Below are positions 8,028 to 15,154 of a stretch of 32,656 nucleotides of DNA, piece after piece (positions within the stretch are counted from its first letter, which is position 1; each line of letters opens with the position of its first letter). The stretch is from Cytophagales bacterium (GTDB taxonomy: Bacteria; Bacteroidota; Bacteroidia; Cytophagales; Cyclobacteriaceae). The notes beneath the pieces were generated by a model. That model saw only the letters and a list, made by a program, of their open reading frames with translations. It was not told the origin of the DNA and ran no database searches. The translations under genes and the position numbers were made by a program. The stretch covers positions 1-32,656 of the forward strand of contig JAAFHY010000034.1 of assembly GCA_013298505.1 (NCBI GenBank), read 5' to 3'.

Positions 8028-8904
8028 GCGCGCTTTTCCTTTTGCTTGGCATGCGCACCCATTCTAATTCACGTTCTAAAGCCTTTTGTCTCTTCGATTC
8101 GGATTTCTCTTCTTGTGCTAATCGCTTTTGTTTTTGGTCGAGCCAGCTCGAATAATTTCCTTTCCACGGTATTCCCTCTCCACGATCTAATTCCAAAATC
8201 CAGCCAGCTACATTATCCAAAAAGTAGCGATCGTGCGTTACCGCGATGACAGTACCTTTGTATTGTTTTAGGTGCTGTTCTAGCCAATAGACTGATTCTG
8301 CATCTAAGTGGTTGGTTGGCTCATCCAACAACAAAACATCTGGTTCTTGTAACAACAATCGGCACAGAGCCACGCGTCTTTTTTCGCCACCCGAGAGCAC
8401 TTCAATCTTCGCATCTGATGGCGGACAGCGTAGTGCATCCATCGCCCTGTCAAGCTTTGCATCCAATCCCCACGCATCTACGGCATCCAACTTATCTTGC
8501 ACTTCGGCTTGTCGTGCAATCAGTTTGTCCATCTTGTCTGGGTTTTCCAATATTTCTGGATCGCCAAACTTTTCGTTGATTATTTCAAATTCTTTAAGCA
8601 GCGCTACCGTTTCCTTCACGCCTTCTTCCACAATCTCGCGCACCGTTTTACTTTTATCCAGTTGTGGCTCTTGCTCTAGCAACCCCACACTGAAGCTCAA
8701 ATCAGAAACTACTTCGCCCTGAAATTCTTTGTCAATTCCCGCGATGATTCGCAGCAGCGATGACTTACCCGAACCGTTGAGGCCAAGTACGCCAATCTTA
8801 GCACCATAGTAGAAGCCGAGATAGATATTTTTAAGAACTTGTTTTTGGGGCGGGTAAATCTTATTTACGCCAGCCATCGAGAAAATTATTTTTTCGTCAG
8901 CCAT
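8014..8904 (-). CDS. ettA: EttA N-terminal half: ABC domain 1 and start of linker
   Basis: This 296-residue frame starts [20 protein letters not shown], a typical EttA N-terminus. Walker A is GLNGSGKSS (41-49), the signature LSGGEKRR (170-177), Walker B LLLDEP with Glu195, and the switch His is in [10 protein letters not shown]. The linker begins with [18 protein letters not shown], as in Escherichia coli EttA. After ELEWVRM the last ten residues, [11 protein letters not shown]-like, are out of frame with the family, and the frame stops at a TGA inside the overlap. Alone, this would be a single-ABC fragment. Confidence 0.8.
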   Translation of the reverse strand: MADEKIIFSMAGVNKIYPPQKQVLKNIYLGFYYGAKIGVLGLNGSGKSSLLRIIAGIDKEFQGEVVSDLSFSVGLLEQEPQLDKSKTVREIVEEGVKETVALLKEFEIINEKFGDPEILENPDKMDKLIARQAEVQDKLDAVDAWGLDAKLDRAMDALRCPPSDAKIEVLSGGEKRRVALCRLLLQEPDVLLLDEPTNHLDAESVYWLEQHLKQYKGTVIAVTHDRYFLDNVAGWILELDRGEGIPWKGNYSSWLDQKQKRLAQEEKSESKRQKALERELEWVRMPSKRKSALEQL

Positions 8905-8950
8905 GAGAAGGTAGGATGGTTTTAGAACGGCAAATATGGCTTTTTTAACT

Positions 8951-8964
8951 CAATAGTCCATTGT
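8951..8964. repeat. Two heptamers, inverse copy of the 9015-9042 array
   Basis: CAATAGT and CCATTGT are the reverse complements of ACTATTG and ACAATGG, the units found 70 bases downstream. The two sites could pair as an imperfect inverted repeat in the divergent ettA/DUF2795 spacer. Confidence 0.6.
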
Positions 8965-9014
8965 TTGCTTGCAATGTAAATAATGCTAATGCGGGTTACT
9001 TTTTTCTATTCTTA

Positions 9015-9042
9015 ACTATCGACATTAGACTATTGACAATGG
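9015..9042. repeat. Heptamer array upstream of the DUF2795 gene
   Basis: Four 7-base units: ACTATCG, ACATTAG, ACTATTG, ACAATGG. The third and fourth units contain the TTGA that serves as the candidate -33 element for the gene at 9085. Confidence 0.75.
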
Positions 9043-9062
9043 TTTAATTAATTCTATTTTTG
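9033..9062 (+). promoter_or_regulatory. Candidate Bacteroidota promoter for the DUF2795 gene
   Basis: TATTTTTG at 9055-9062 fits TAnnTTTG exactly, with TTGA at 9033-9036 after an 18-base spacer. Transcription would start near 9069, about 15 bases before the ATG at 9085. Confidence 0.45.
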
Positions 9063-9084
9063 CGGAAAATTAAAAGGGGACATT

Positions 9085-9306
9085 ATGTATTGGACACTTG
9101 AATTGGCTTCGTATTTAGAAGATGCGCCTTGGCCAGCAACAAAGGATGAGTTGATTGATTTTTCGATTCGCTCGGGGGCTCCTCTCGAAGTGGTCGAGAA
9201 TTTGCAGGAACTGGAAGACGATGGCCAGCCCTACGAGAGCATCGAAGAGATTTGGCCGGATTATCCAACTAAAGAAGATTTTTTCTTTAATGAAGACGAA
9301 TACTAA
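9085..9306 (+). CDS. DUF2795 domain-containing small acidic protein
   Basis: A 73-residue, strongly acidic protein. It begins MYWTLELASYLEDAPWPATKDELIDFS and continues R-S-G-A-P-L-E-V-V-E-N-L-Q-E-L-E-D-D-G, the pattern of short DUF2795 proteins common in Bacteroidota; the end is an acidic tail (FFFNEDEY). DUF2795 is a small helical domain of unknown function, and no enzymatic residues are apparent. It lies alone between divergent ettA and the M20 peptidase gene, with its own promoter candidate and terminator, so it is probably monocistronic. The ATG follows a purine-rich AAAAGGGGAC stretch that could act as a ribosome binding site. Confidence 0.85.
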   Translation: MYWTLELASYLEDAPWPATKDELIDFSIRSGAPLEVVENLQELEDDGQPYESIEEIWPDYPTKEDFFFNEDEY

Positions 9307-9338
9307 CGGAATTGATAAGTTAGAATTCAGAATTTAGG

Positions 9339-9364
9339 AAGCTCTGCTAGTCGGAGTTTTTTTT
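9339..9364 (+). terminator. Intrinsic terminator after the DUF2795 gene
   Basis: AAGCTCTG (9339-9346) pairs with CGGAGTTT (9352-9359) with two G-T wobbles, around a CTAGT loop. A run of eight T follows (9357-9364). It begins 33 bases after the stop. Confidence 0.65.
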
Positions 9365-9525
9365 ATTTTCAGCAATCCGTTTTTCAAAGACCTTGATTGG
9401 TCTACTCCGAAGTTGATAATTTGCAATTTCAGCTTCCTTTTTCCAACTTCCACCCGAATCGAGATCACTATCTTCAGGATCTTATTTCCAGAAAGAAACC
9501 CCAACGATTATAATTTAGATTTACT

Positions 9526-10971
9526 ATGCTAAAAAAAGCCCTACTCTTCATTCTGTTTGCCATCTTACTAGTAGTAGGCATCGTTCTTTTTAAAACTTTT
9601 CAATTCACTTCCGTTCAAACAAAGGTAGTAGCACTTCCAGCGCCCGCTATTTCGGAAGCTTCGTTGCAACACTTTCAGCAAGCCATTGGCATCAAAACCG
9701 TTTCGTATGGCAACCCGGCATTGTTTGACTCTACACATTTTTTAGCATTCCGAAGGTTTTTGGAAACGACTTATCCCAACATGCATCAAAGACTTACACG
9801 CGAGGTTGTAGCTGGATATAGTTTGTTTTACAAGTGGGAAGGAAAAAATAATTCGTTAAAACCGGTTGTATTGATGGCACACCAAGATGTGGTGCCGATT
9901 GAAGAAGCCACTCAATCCATGTGGACATCCGACCCTTTTTCTGGAGTCGTCAGAGACAATTTTATTTGGGGGCGTGGCACGACTGATGATAAAATCAATC
10001 TGGTATCGATTTGCGAAAGTGTAGAAAAATTAGTGAAGGAGAGTTTTCAACCTGAGCGCACAGTGTATTTAGTGTTTGGCCACGATGAAGAATTGGGTGG
10101 CAAAGGTGCGATAGCCATTGCCCAATTGATGAAGGAACGAAACATTATAGCGGAAATGGTGATGGACGAAGGTGGCATCATTACCAACGAGAAAATACCT
10201 GGTATGAAGGAACCTGTGGCTTTGTTAGGCACTTCCGAAAAGGGGTACCTCTCCATTGAATTAGTAGTTGAAATACCCGGTGGCCATAGCTCTATGCCTG
10301 AAAAAGAAACAGCTATTGATATACTCACCAAAGCCATTGTGACGTTGCGTAGCCATCCGTTCGAGCCACAGTTTTCAGACCCGATGCAGGGTTTCATAAA
10401 AAGCCTTGGCCCCGAAATGCCGTTTGTACAAAAGATGGCATTTGCTAACCCCTGGTTGTTCAAGGGATTAATAATCAGCACGTATGATAAAAGCGCCCCA
10501 GGCAGTGCCATGTTGCGTACTACGATTGCGCCCACTATTATTAATGCGGGTATTAAAGACAACGTGATCCCCACACAAGCAAAAGCAACAGTCAACTTTC
10601 GATTGCTGCCTGGGGATTTGTCAGCCGATGTGATTGACCGTGTAAAGAAAATTATTGGTGATGATCGCGTAAAAATAGGCCGATTAGGAACAACCATCGC
10701 AGAAGCATCGGCTGTTACACCGATGGATGGTTACGGTTATCAAAAAGTGGAGGCTACCATTAAGAGATCGTACCCTAATTTATTGAGCTCGCCCTTTCTA
10801 ATGCTGGGCGCAACAGACTCACGCCATTTTGGAGAAGTATCAGACAACATTGTAAAATTCAGCCCGATGATTGATCCTATTGGCTTTCATGGAATTGATG
10901 AGCGAGTAAGTTTAGAAAGTTATCGAACCGCTCTGTGGTTTTACGAGCAGTTGTTGAAGGATTTGAGATAA
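9526..10971 (+). CDS. M20 family metallopeptidase, membrane-anchored
   Basis: A 481-residue di-zinc peptidase of the M20 family, closest in layout to the carboxypeptidase S/PM20D1 group. An N-terminal hydrophobic segment (about 5-22) probably anchors it with the catalytic domain outside the cytoplasm. Metal-ligand motifs are visible: MAHQDVVP with His119 and catalytic Asp121, GRGTTDDK (149-156) with bridging Asp154, HDEELGG with Glu188/Glu189, and Asp214 in MDEGG. A late His in GFHGIDERVS supplies the last ligand. The dimerisation lid is the segment containing PGGHSSMP. It should hydrolyse N-acyl amino acids or small peptides; the exact substrate cannot be told. It is followed convergently by ispD with 27 bases between. 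Confidence 0.9.
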   Translation: MLKKALLFILFAILLVVGIVLFKTFQFTSVQTKVVALPAPAISEASLQHFQQAIGIKTVSYGNPALFDSTHFLAFRRFLETTYPNMHQRLTREVVAGYSLFYKWEGKNNSLKPVVLMAHQDVVPIEEATQSMWTSDPFSGVVRDNFIWGRGTTDDKINLVSICESVEKLVKESFQPERTVYLVFGHDEELGGKGAIAIAQLMKERNIIAEMVMDEGGIITNEKIPGMKEPVALLGTSEKGYLSIELVVEIPGGHSSMPEKETAIDILTKAIVTLRSHPFEPQFSDPMQGFIKSLGPEMPFVQKMAFANPWLFKGLIISTYDKSAPGSAMLRTTIAPTIINAGIKDNVIPTQAKATVNFRLLPGDLSADVIDRVKKIIGDDRVKIGRLGTTIAEASAVTPMDGYGYQKVEATIKRSYPNLLSSPFLMLGATDSRHFGEVSDNIVKFSPMIDPIGFHGIDERVSLESYRTALWFYEQLLKDLR

Positions 10972-10998
10972 GGATTTGTTCCAAGGACTTTATTTTTC

Positions 10999-11673
10999 TT
11001 ATTTCTTCGCCTCCATCAGCGCCTTTGCTACGATCAAATCCTCTTGAGTAGTGATTTTGATGTTCTCGTAACTACCTTCAAACAATGAGATTATATTCCC
11101 GGCCCGTTCGGCTACGCTGGCGTCATCCGTAAAGCTATTGTCTTCTTTTTGTTCGTAGGCTTTTTTGATCAAATCAACTTGAAATGTTTGTGGTGTTTGT
11201 ATTAACCTAAATTTTGATCGGTCAACTGCTTTTGTATTGTCTTGATCCGTCATCCGAATAGATTCCTTCAAACGAACGGCAGCGATGGCGCATTGATGAA
11301 TGGCGGCCAACCGAAATGAGGCGCCAATAATATCTTCGCTTACCAGTGGACGCACCCCATCATGTATGGCCACCAAACCATGTTCGATTTTTTGTAAACC
11401 ATTCTTCACAGACTGAAATCGGGTCTCGCCTCCTTTTTGTAGAATAACTGGATAAGTGACTTGAAATTTTTTACAGATGTTGTTCCAAATTTTAAAATCA
11501 TCTTCGGGCAGTACTAATACAATAGCGATTGTCGGAGAGTAGCGTATAAACGCTTCGAGTGTGTGTAGCAAAATGGGTTTGCCATCCAACTCAATAAACT
11601 GTTTTGGCAAAACACTTTTTATGCGGGTGCCTTTTCCTCCGGCAACGATCAGGGCAGTTTCGTTCGATTTCAA
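10999..11673 (-). CDS. ispD: 2-C-methyl-D-erythritol 4-phosphate cytidylyltransferase
   Basis: A 224-residue IspD, the CTP-dependent second committed step of the MEP isoprenoid pathway. The nucleotide-binding loop ALIVAGGKGTRIKSVLPKQF is at 7-26, with the conserved Gly-rich turn, Arg17 and Lys24. IHDGVRPLV (103-111) is the substrate and metal region, and TDDASVAER near 180 is the C-terminal family motif. The gene lies 4 bases after hepT in the mntA-hepT-ispD string, and no separate promoter is visible, so transcription from the toxin-antitoxin promoter is likely, at least in part. The next pathway kinase, ispE, is also in this window but in another unit. Confidence 0.95.
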   Translation of the reverse strand: MKSNETALIVAGGKGTRIKSVLPKQFIELDGKPILLHTLEAFIRYSPTIAIVLVLPEDDFKIWNNICKKFQVTYPVILQKGGETRFQSVKNGLQKIEHGLVAIHDGVRPLVSEDIIGASFRLAAIHQCAIAAVRLKESIRMTDQDNTKAVDRSKFRLIQTPQTFQVDLIKKAYEQKEDNSFTDDASVAERAGNIISLFEGSYENIKITTQEDLIVAKALMEAKK

Positions 11674-11677
11674 ATTG

Positions 11678-12010
11678 TTAGAAGGATTTTTGAATGGTCT
11701 CTTTTAACGGAGGTAAATAAATGCTCACGATTCGCCAAATTATCTCATAATCTATTTTTTCATATTCGTGTGCAATGATATTTCTTGACCGGATAATTCG
11801 TTCCCACTCAATTTGGTTATGCTGTACTCTGGTCTCTTTGGGAATGCGACTGGCAGCTACACCTATTATTTCAAGACCCCTTAGTACAGCGAATTTTGTT
11901 TTCTTGTCCTGCTGAAAGGTTTCATAGGTATGGTCTTTTGTAAAGTTCTCAAGCGAGTCTAAGGCCTCTACAATATCGGTAAGTAATGGTTTAAATTCAC
12001 GTTTAGACAT
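11678..12010 (-). CDS. hepT: HepT-like HEPN ribonuclease toxin
   Basis: A 110-residue all-alpha protein of the HepT/DUF86 type. The key motif is R76-N-I-I-A-H81-E-Y83, exactly the R-x4-H-x-Y signature of HEPN toxins, whose Arg and His form the RNase site at the dimer interface. In studied MntA/HepT pairs the antitoxin nucleotidyltransferase adds AMP to the Tyr of this motif and so silences the toxin. The partner gene upstream overlaps it by 8 bases, giving strict translational coupling. All motif residues are intact, so it should be active. The neighbouring ispD downstream is unrelated. The RNA target cannot be told from sequence. Confidence 0.9.
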   Translation of the reverse strand: MSKREFKPLLTDIVEALDSLENFTKDHTYETFQQDKKTKFAVLRGLEIIGVAASRIPKETRVQHNQIEWERIIRSRNIIAHEYEKIDYEIIWRIVSIYLPPLKETIQKSF

Positions 12011-12293
12011 AAATCAGGTCATCCTTGATGTAAGACCAGTAGTGTGGTTTAATTCCTTTTCTACTTACCAAATCCACTTTTGCTCCACTAAATATTCCCT
12101 CCAAATCAATTAACAGATCAACGAATTCAATTCCCACAGGCTTATCTAGCTCAACCATAATATCAATATCGCTTTCGGCTGATTGTTCGCCTCTGGCAAA
12201 AGATCCAAACAAAGCGAGGCTCGCCACAGGGTATTTTTTTTGGATGGTAGCTTTGTTGGCGCGGAGCTTTGATAAGATTTCTTCCTTCGTCAT
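12003..12293 (-). CDS. mntA: MntA-like nucleotidyltransferase antitoxin
   Basis: A 96-residue minimal nucleotidyltransferase of the MNT family. The motif G30-S31-x10-D42-I-D44 is the family's GS-x10-D-x-D metal and nucleotide site, and Asp74 in KVDLVSR is the probable third carboxylate. It has the catalytic core and little else. Encoded just before and overlapping a HEPN toxin, it is the expected antitoxin, which inactivates HepT by AMP transfer to a Tyr. The ATG at 12291-12293 gives the usual short basic start (MTKEEILSKLR). The promoter of the three-gene string mntA-hepT-ispD should lie in the 57-base gap to the divergent small membrane-protein gene, but I cannot pick out a clear one. Confidence 0.9.
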   Translation of the reverse strand: MTKEEILSKLRANKATIQKKYPVASLALFGSFARGEQSAESDIDIMVELDKPVGIEFVDLLIDLEGIFSGAKVDLVSRKGIKPHYWSYIKDDLIYV

Positions 12294-12350
12294 ACTACGA
12301 AATTAACGAAAACCAATTGTCTTGCCTATTTTTGTATAAACGAATTTGAT

Positions 12351-12596
12351 ATGCTAATCCTTCGCGTTTTATTGCTTGCGTTTAATATAGCCATTGTCAC
12401 CTATATGGTGTATAGACTCATGCAGATTTATCGTTCGATTGGAGCTAGTAAAGGGTGGGTTTTAGCAATCGGAATTTTCTTGTTGCTCTTGCCGATAACA
12501 ATTTTATTGGGCTTTATCAAAGCTTCGGTAATCTACGTGCTCGTTTATCCAGTAGCGATTGGATTGTTTCTTTACTTTATCAAAGATGAGGCCTGA
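12351..12596 (+). CDS. Small hydrophobic membrane protein, unknown
   Basis: An 81-residue protein that is almost entirely hydrophobic, with about three predicted membrane helices (roughly 3-22, 35-54 and 57-75) and short polar turns (QIYRSIGASKGW, the end KDEA). I do not recognise a family. It is divergent from mntA, with 57 bases between start codons, and convergent with queA. The TGA stop lies inside the left arm of a long inverted repeat that may terminate both genes. The composition looks like a real membrane protein, but the short length leaves some doubt. Confidence 0.65.
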   Translation: MLILRVLLLAFNIAIVTYMVYRLMQIYRSIGASKGWVLAIGIFLLLLPITILLGFIKASVIYVLVYPVAIGLFLYFIKDEA

Positions 12597-12631
12597 CACT
12601 ATTCTCTCAAAAAAGAGAAAGCATCAGGCCT
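12589..12631. terminator. Nested inverted repeat between convergent genes
   Basis: Outer arms AGGCCTGA (12589-12596) and TCAGGCCT (12624-12631) match perfectly. Inner arms TTCTCT (12602-12607) and AGAGAA (12614-12619) make a second stem within. The left arm contains the stop codon of the small membrane protein. There is no long T run, so this may be a factor-independent terminator of low strength or a transcript 3' end protector serving both directions. Confidence 0.55.
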
Positions 12632-12654
12632 GAACTTAACTTCTGTAATCAAAT

Positions 12655-13701
12655 TTAGACGATCAGCATCGCATCGCCATAAGTAAGAAATTTATATTTC
12701 TCTTTTTTGGCAGTTTCGTATGCTTTCATTACTAAATCAAAACCGCCAAAGGCTGCGGCCATCATCAGCAAGGTAGACTCTGGTTGGTGGAAATTGGTTA
12801 CCATCGCACTGCAAATTTTAAATTCGTACGGTGGAAAAATAAATTTGTCAGTCCATCCTTCGCGTTCCTTCAATCTGTTGTTTGCCGACACAGCCGATTC
12901 TAACGTGCGCATAGTAGTTGTACCAATGGCGCAAACTTTATTTTTATTATCGAGTGCATTGTTTACTATTTTCACAGGCTCAGTACCAACAATAAAATTC
13001 TCCGAATCCATTTTATGTTTGGTCAAATCCTCTACATCAACGGCACGGAAAGTACCTAGCCCAATGTGCATGGTAACGAAGGCCATGTCAACACCCTTTA
13101 ATTGAAGTCTCTTAACTAATTGCTTTGTAAAATGCATACCTGCTGTGGGTGCAGATACAGCTCCTTTGTGTTTCGCGAAAATGGTTTGAAACCGCTCTTT
13201 GTCCGAAGGTTCTACTTTACGCTTTATATATTTTGGAAGTGGAGTTTCGCCCAAGGTCTCTACAATCTTATCAAAGGCAACCGAATCGCCATCAAACAAG
13301 AAGCGAATGGTACGGCCTCGCGAAGTAGTATTGTCGATCACCTCAGCTACTAAATCACCATCTCCAAAGTAAAGTTTATTTCCAACTCTTATTTTGCGGG
13401 CTGGGTCTACCAAAACATCCCATAAATGCATTTCTGCATTTAATTCACGCAGAAGGAATACCTCAATCTTAGCACCAGTTTTCTCTTTTCGGCCGTAAAG
13501 GCGGGCAGGAAAAACAAGCGTGTCGTTACCGACCATTACATCGCCATCGTTAAAATAGTTTACGATGTCTTTGAAAATCTTATGTTCAATTTTTCCGGTG
13601 CCTTTGTGTAACACCATCAACCTAGCTTCGTCTCTGTTTTCGGCTGGGTGGTTGGCGATTAGACTGTTGGGGAGTTCAAATTTGAATTCTGATAATTTCA
13701 T
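12655..13701 (-). CDS. queA: S-adenosylmethionine:tRNA ribosyltransferase-isomerase
   Basis: A 348-residue QueA, the enzyme that transfers and isomerises the ribosyl part of SAM onto 7-aminomethyl-7-deazaguanine in tRNA to make epoxyqueuosine. It opens with the family's [19 protein letters not shown] and then has [10 protein letters not shown]. Other conserved blocks are [46 protein letters not shown] and [12 protein letters not shown]. No other queuosine gene is nearby. A promoter candidate and a strong hairpin lie in the leader. Confidence 0.96.
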   Translation of the reverse strand: MKLSEFKFELPNSLIANHPAENRDEARLMVLHKGTGKIEHKIFKDIVNYFNDGDVMVGNDTLVFPARLYGRKEKTGAKIEVFLLRELNAEMHLWDVLVDPARKIRVGNKLYFGDGDLVAEVIDNTTSRGRTIRFLFDGDSVAFDKIVETLGETPLPKYIKRKVEPSDKERFQTIFAKHKGAVSAPTAGMHFTKQLVKRLQLKGVDMAFVTMHIGLGTFRAVDVEDLTKHKMDSENFIVGTEPVKIVNNALDNKNKVCAIGTTTMRTLESAVSANNRLKEREGWTDKFIFPPYEFKICSAMVTNFHQPESTLLMMAAAFGGFDLVMKAYETAKKEKYKFLTYGDAMLIV

Positions 13702-13724
13702 ATGAGAAGCTTACGGGCTTTTAT

Positions 13725-13746
13725 AAATCTGGTTCGTTCCAGATTT
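13725..13746 (-). promoter_or_regulatory. Hairpin in the queA leader
   Basis: Perfect eight-base arms, AAATCTGG (13725-13732) and CCAGATTT (13739-13746), flank a six-base loop. They lie 24-45 bases before the queA ATG and just downstream of the candidate promoter, so the hairpin would be transcribed. It may be an RNA regulatory stem or a DNA operator. It does not resemble the known preQ1 riboswitch pseudoknots. Confidence 0.45.
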
Positions 13747-13761
13747 CAGATTTTGAGGTTG

Positions 13762-13791
13762 CAAAAGTAATGATTTGTTTTGTTCTTGAAA
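13762..13791 (-). promoter_or_regulatory. Candidate promoter for queA
   Basis: On the minus strand, TACTTTTG (complement of 13762-13769) fits TAnnTTTG exactly. TTTC (complement of 13788-13791) stands 18 bases upstream as a partial -33 element. The leader would be about 55 nt. Confidence 0.4.
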
Positions 13792-13841
13792 TAAAAATAG
13801 GTTTTCTTAATCCAAAAGGTTTAAATAAGCGTTAAAACGCC

Positions 13842-15104
13842 ATGCTAACATTACGACTCGTATTAGAAAGCCTAGGTTTTGCCTGGAAGGCTTTAAAATC
13901 TAATCTGCTGCGCACCATCTTATCGCTATTGGGCGTAACCATCGGTATATTTTCGATTATCGCAGTTTTGACCTTGGTCGATTCACTGGAAAAGAATATT
14001 CGAGATAGCCTTAATTTTTTAGGCAGTAACGTAATTTATGTAGATAAATGGCCCTTTACAGGAGGCAACAGCAGAGATTGGTGGAAAGATTACCTCAAAA
14101 GACCCAACCCATCTTATAATGAGTATCGTTTTTTAAAAGCTAATTTAAAAAACGGCCAAACTGTTTCTATCTATGCCTCCACAGGGGAAGTTACCATAAA
14201 GAGTAAAAACAACGGCATTAACAGAATTCGATTGAATGGTGCATCGCTTGATTATGAAAAAGTTTTTGAAGTTAATGTTGACAAGGGTAGATATTTCACG
14301 ATCGATGAAGTTGAGGGTGGTAGAAACGTGGTAGTGCTGGGCTATGAAGTAGCACAAGCTTTGTTCCCTAAAGTCGAGAACCCAATAGGTAATTATGTGA
14401 AAATAAAGAATCTCCGCTTTTCGATTGTGGGAGTTGTAAAGAAAGAAGGAGAAAGTTTTATGGGATTTACCAGTAACGATTATAGTTGTATCATCCCTTA
14501 CGACTCGTATCGTAAGTTGTACCAAACCGGATCGGGTCGGTGGAATGAGATTGGCTCGCACATTGGCTTAAAAGGATTTGATAATGATATTGGTTTGGTT
14601 GAACTAGAAAGCGAAGCGCGAGGTGCCATGCGTGTGCGCAGAGGATTGAAGCCATCGCAAAAAGATAATTTTGAATTGAACAGGCCTGAAGCAATTGGTA
14701 ATGCCATCAGTGGGGTTTTTGATGTTTTGGGCGTTGCTGGATGGGTGATAGGTGGTTTTTCGATGTTGGTTGGCGGATTTGGTATTGCCAACATCATGTT
14801 TGTTTCTGTAAAGGAGCGCACCAGTATCATTGGACTTCAAAAATCGCTGGGCGCGAAGAATTTCTTTATTCTATTTCAGTTTTTGTTTGAATCTATTTTC
14901 TTAAGCCTGATCGGTGGGTTGGCTGGATTGTTTTTAGTTTGGCTGCTCACGCTTGCACCTTTTGGAAGTTTGCAGGTAGTGCTTTCGATAAAGAACATTG
15001 TCTTGGGCTTGGGAGTATCTTCGATTATTGGGTTGGTGGCGGGTATTGTGCCCGCGGCCATGGCTGCAAGATTAGATCCGGTAATTGCAATCAGGGCTAA
15101 CTGA
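13842..15104 (+). CDS. ABC transporter permease, MacB/FtsX family
   Basis: A 420-residue inner-membrane permease of the MacB type. The first membrane helix lies near residues 24-46 (ILSLLGVTIGIFSIIAVLTL) after the family's LKSNLLRT motif. A large periplasmic MacB-PCD domain follows (about 50-290), containing LNGASLDYEKVF and G-R-x-F-T-I-D-E. Three more helices after residue 295 form the FtsX domain with NIMFVSVKERT-x-x-I-G-L-Q-K-S-L-G-A-K. Such permeases use ATP hydrolysis by a partner for mechanical work on substrates or signals in the periplasm. No ATPase or membrane-fusion gene is adjacent, so the partner must be elsewhere. The palindrome-like GCGTTAAAACGC lies directly before the ATG. The substrate is unknown. 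Confidence 0.9.
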   Translation: MLTLRLVLESLGFAWKALKSNLLRTILSLLGVTIGIFSIIAVLTLVDSLEKNIRDSLNFLGSNVIYVDKWPFTGGNSRDWWKDYLKRPNPSYNEYRFLKANLKNGQTVSIYASTGEVTIKSKNNGINRIRLNGASLDYEKVFEVNVDKGRYFTIDEVEGGRNVVVLGYEVAQALFPKVENPIGNYVKIKNLRFSIVGVVKKEGESFMGFTSNDYSCIIPYDSYRKLYQTGSGRWNEIGSHIGLKGFDNDIGLVELESEARGAMRVRRGLKPSQKDNFELNRPEAIGNAISGVFDVLGVAGWVIGGFSMLVGGFGIANIMFVSVKERTSIIGLQKSLGAKNFFILFQFLFESIFLSLIGGLAGLFLVWLLTLAPFGSLQVVLSIKNIVLGLGVSSIIGLVAGIVPAAMAARLDPVIAIRAN

Positions 15105-15154
15105 TAAAATAAATGGGAGGGAAGTAATAAAAAATTTTGACGGTAAATAGTTTT

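Larger units (their letters stand above)
7236..8904 (-). pseudogene. ettA: EttA (ABC-F translation factor), frameshifted
   Basis: Two overlapping minus-strand frames together make a protein of about 555 residues, the normal EttA length. EttA binds the ribosomal E site and gates the first elongation step according to ATP level. The first frame carries ABC domain 1 and the second ABC domain 2, both complete. The break is in the linker hairpin between them, the P-site tRNA interaction motif. Frame one reads ELEWVRM and then goes astray; frame two resumes with [14 protein letters not shown]. Compared with the family pattern ELEWVR-x5-GRQ/ARQ-x-KGKAR, about 14 nt appear to be missing. A downstream-frame product would need a +1 shift, and I see no obvious programmed slip site. 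It is either a true inactivating deletion, a ribosomal-shift case, or a sequence error. Confidence 0.85.

Noticed and set aside
8014-8060. Programmed ribosomal frameshifting to join the two ettA frames
   Set aside because: A +1 shift would be needed. I see no recognised slip signal or stimulatory structure, and family comparison points to missing bases, not merely a shifted frame.
8312-8722. A 136-codon open frame on the plus strand opposite ettA, and other long frames opposite genes (for example 10047-10697 and 14145-14561)
   Set aside because: They are shadows of well-supported genes on the other strand, with no family resemblance and low-complexity Ser/Thr-rich products.
9307-9525. A second small gene between the DUF2795 terminator and the M20 peptidase
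   Set aside because: Only short, low-complexity frames exist; no start with plausible coding character.
13829-13840. GCGTTAAAACGC palindrome-like sequence directly before the permease ATG
   Set aside because: The stem is only five bases with a two-base gap, too tight to fold as RNA; it may bind a protein, but there is no support.
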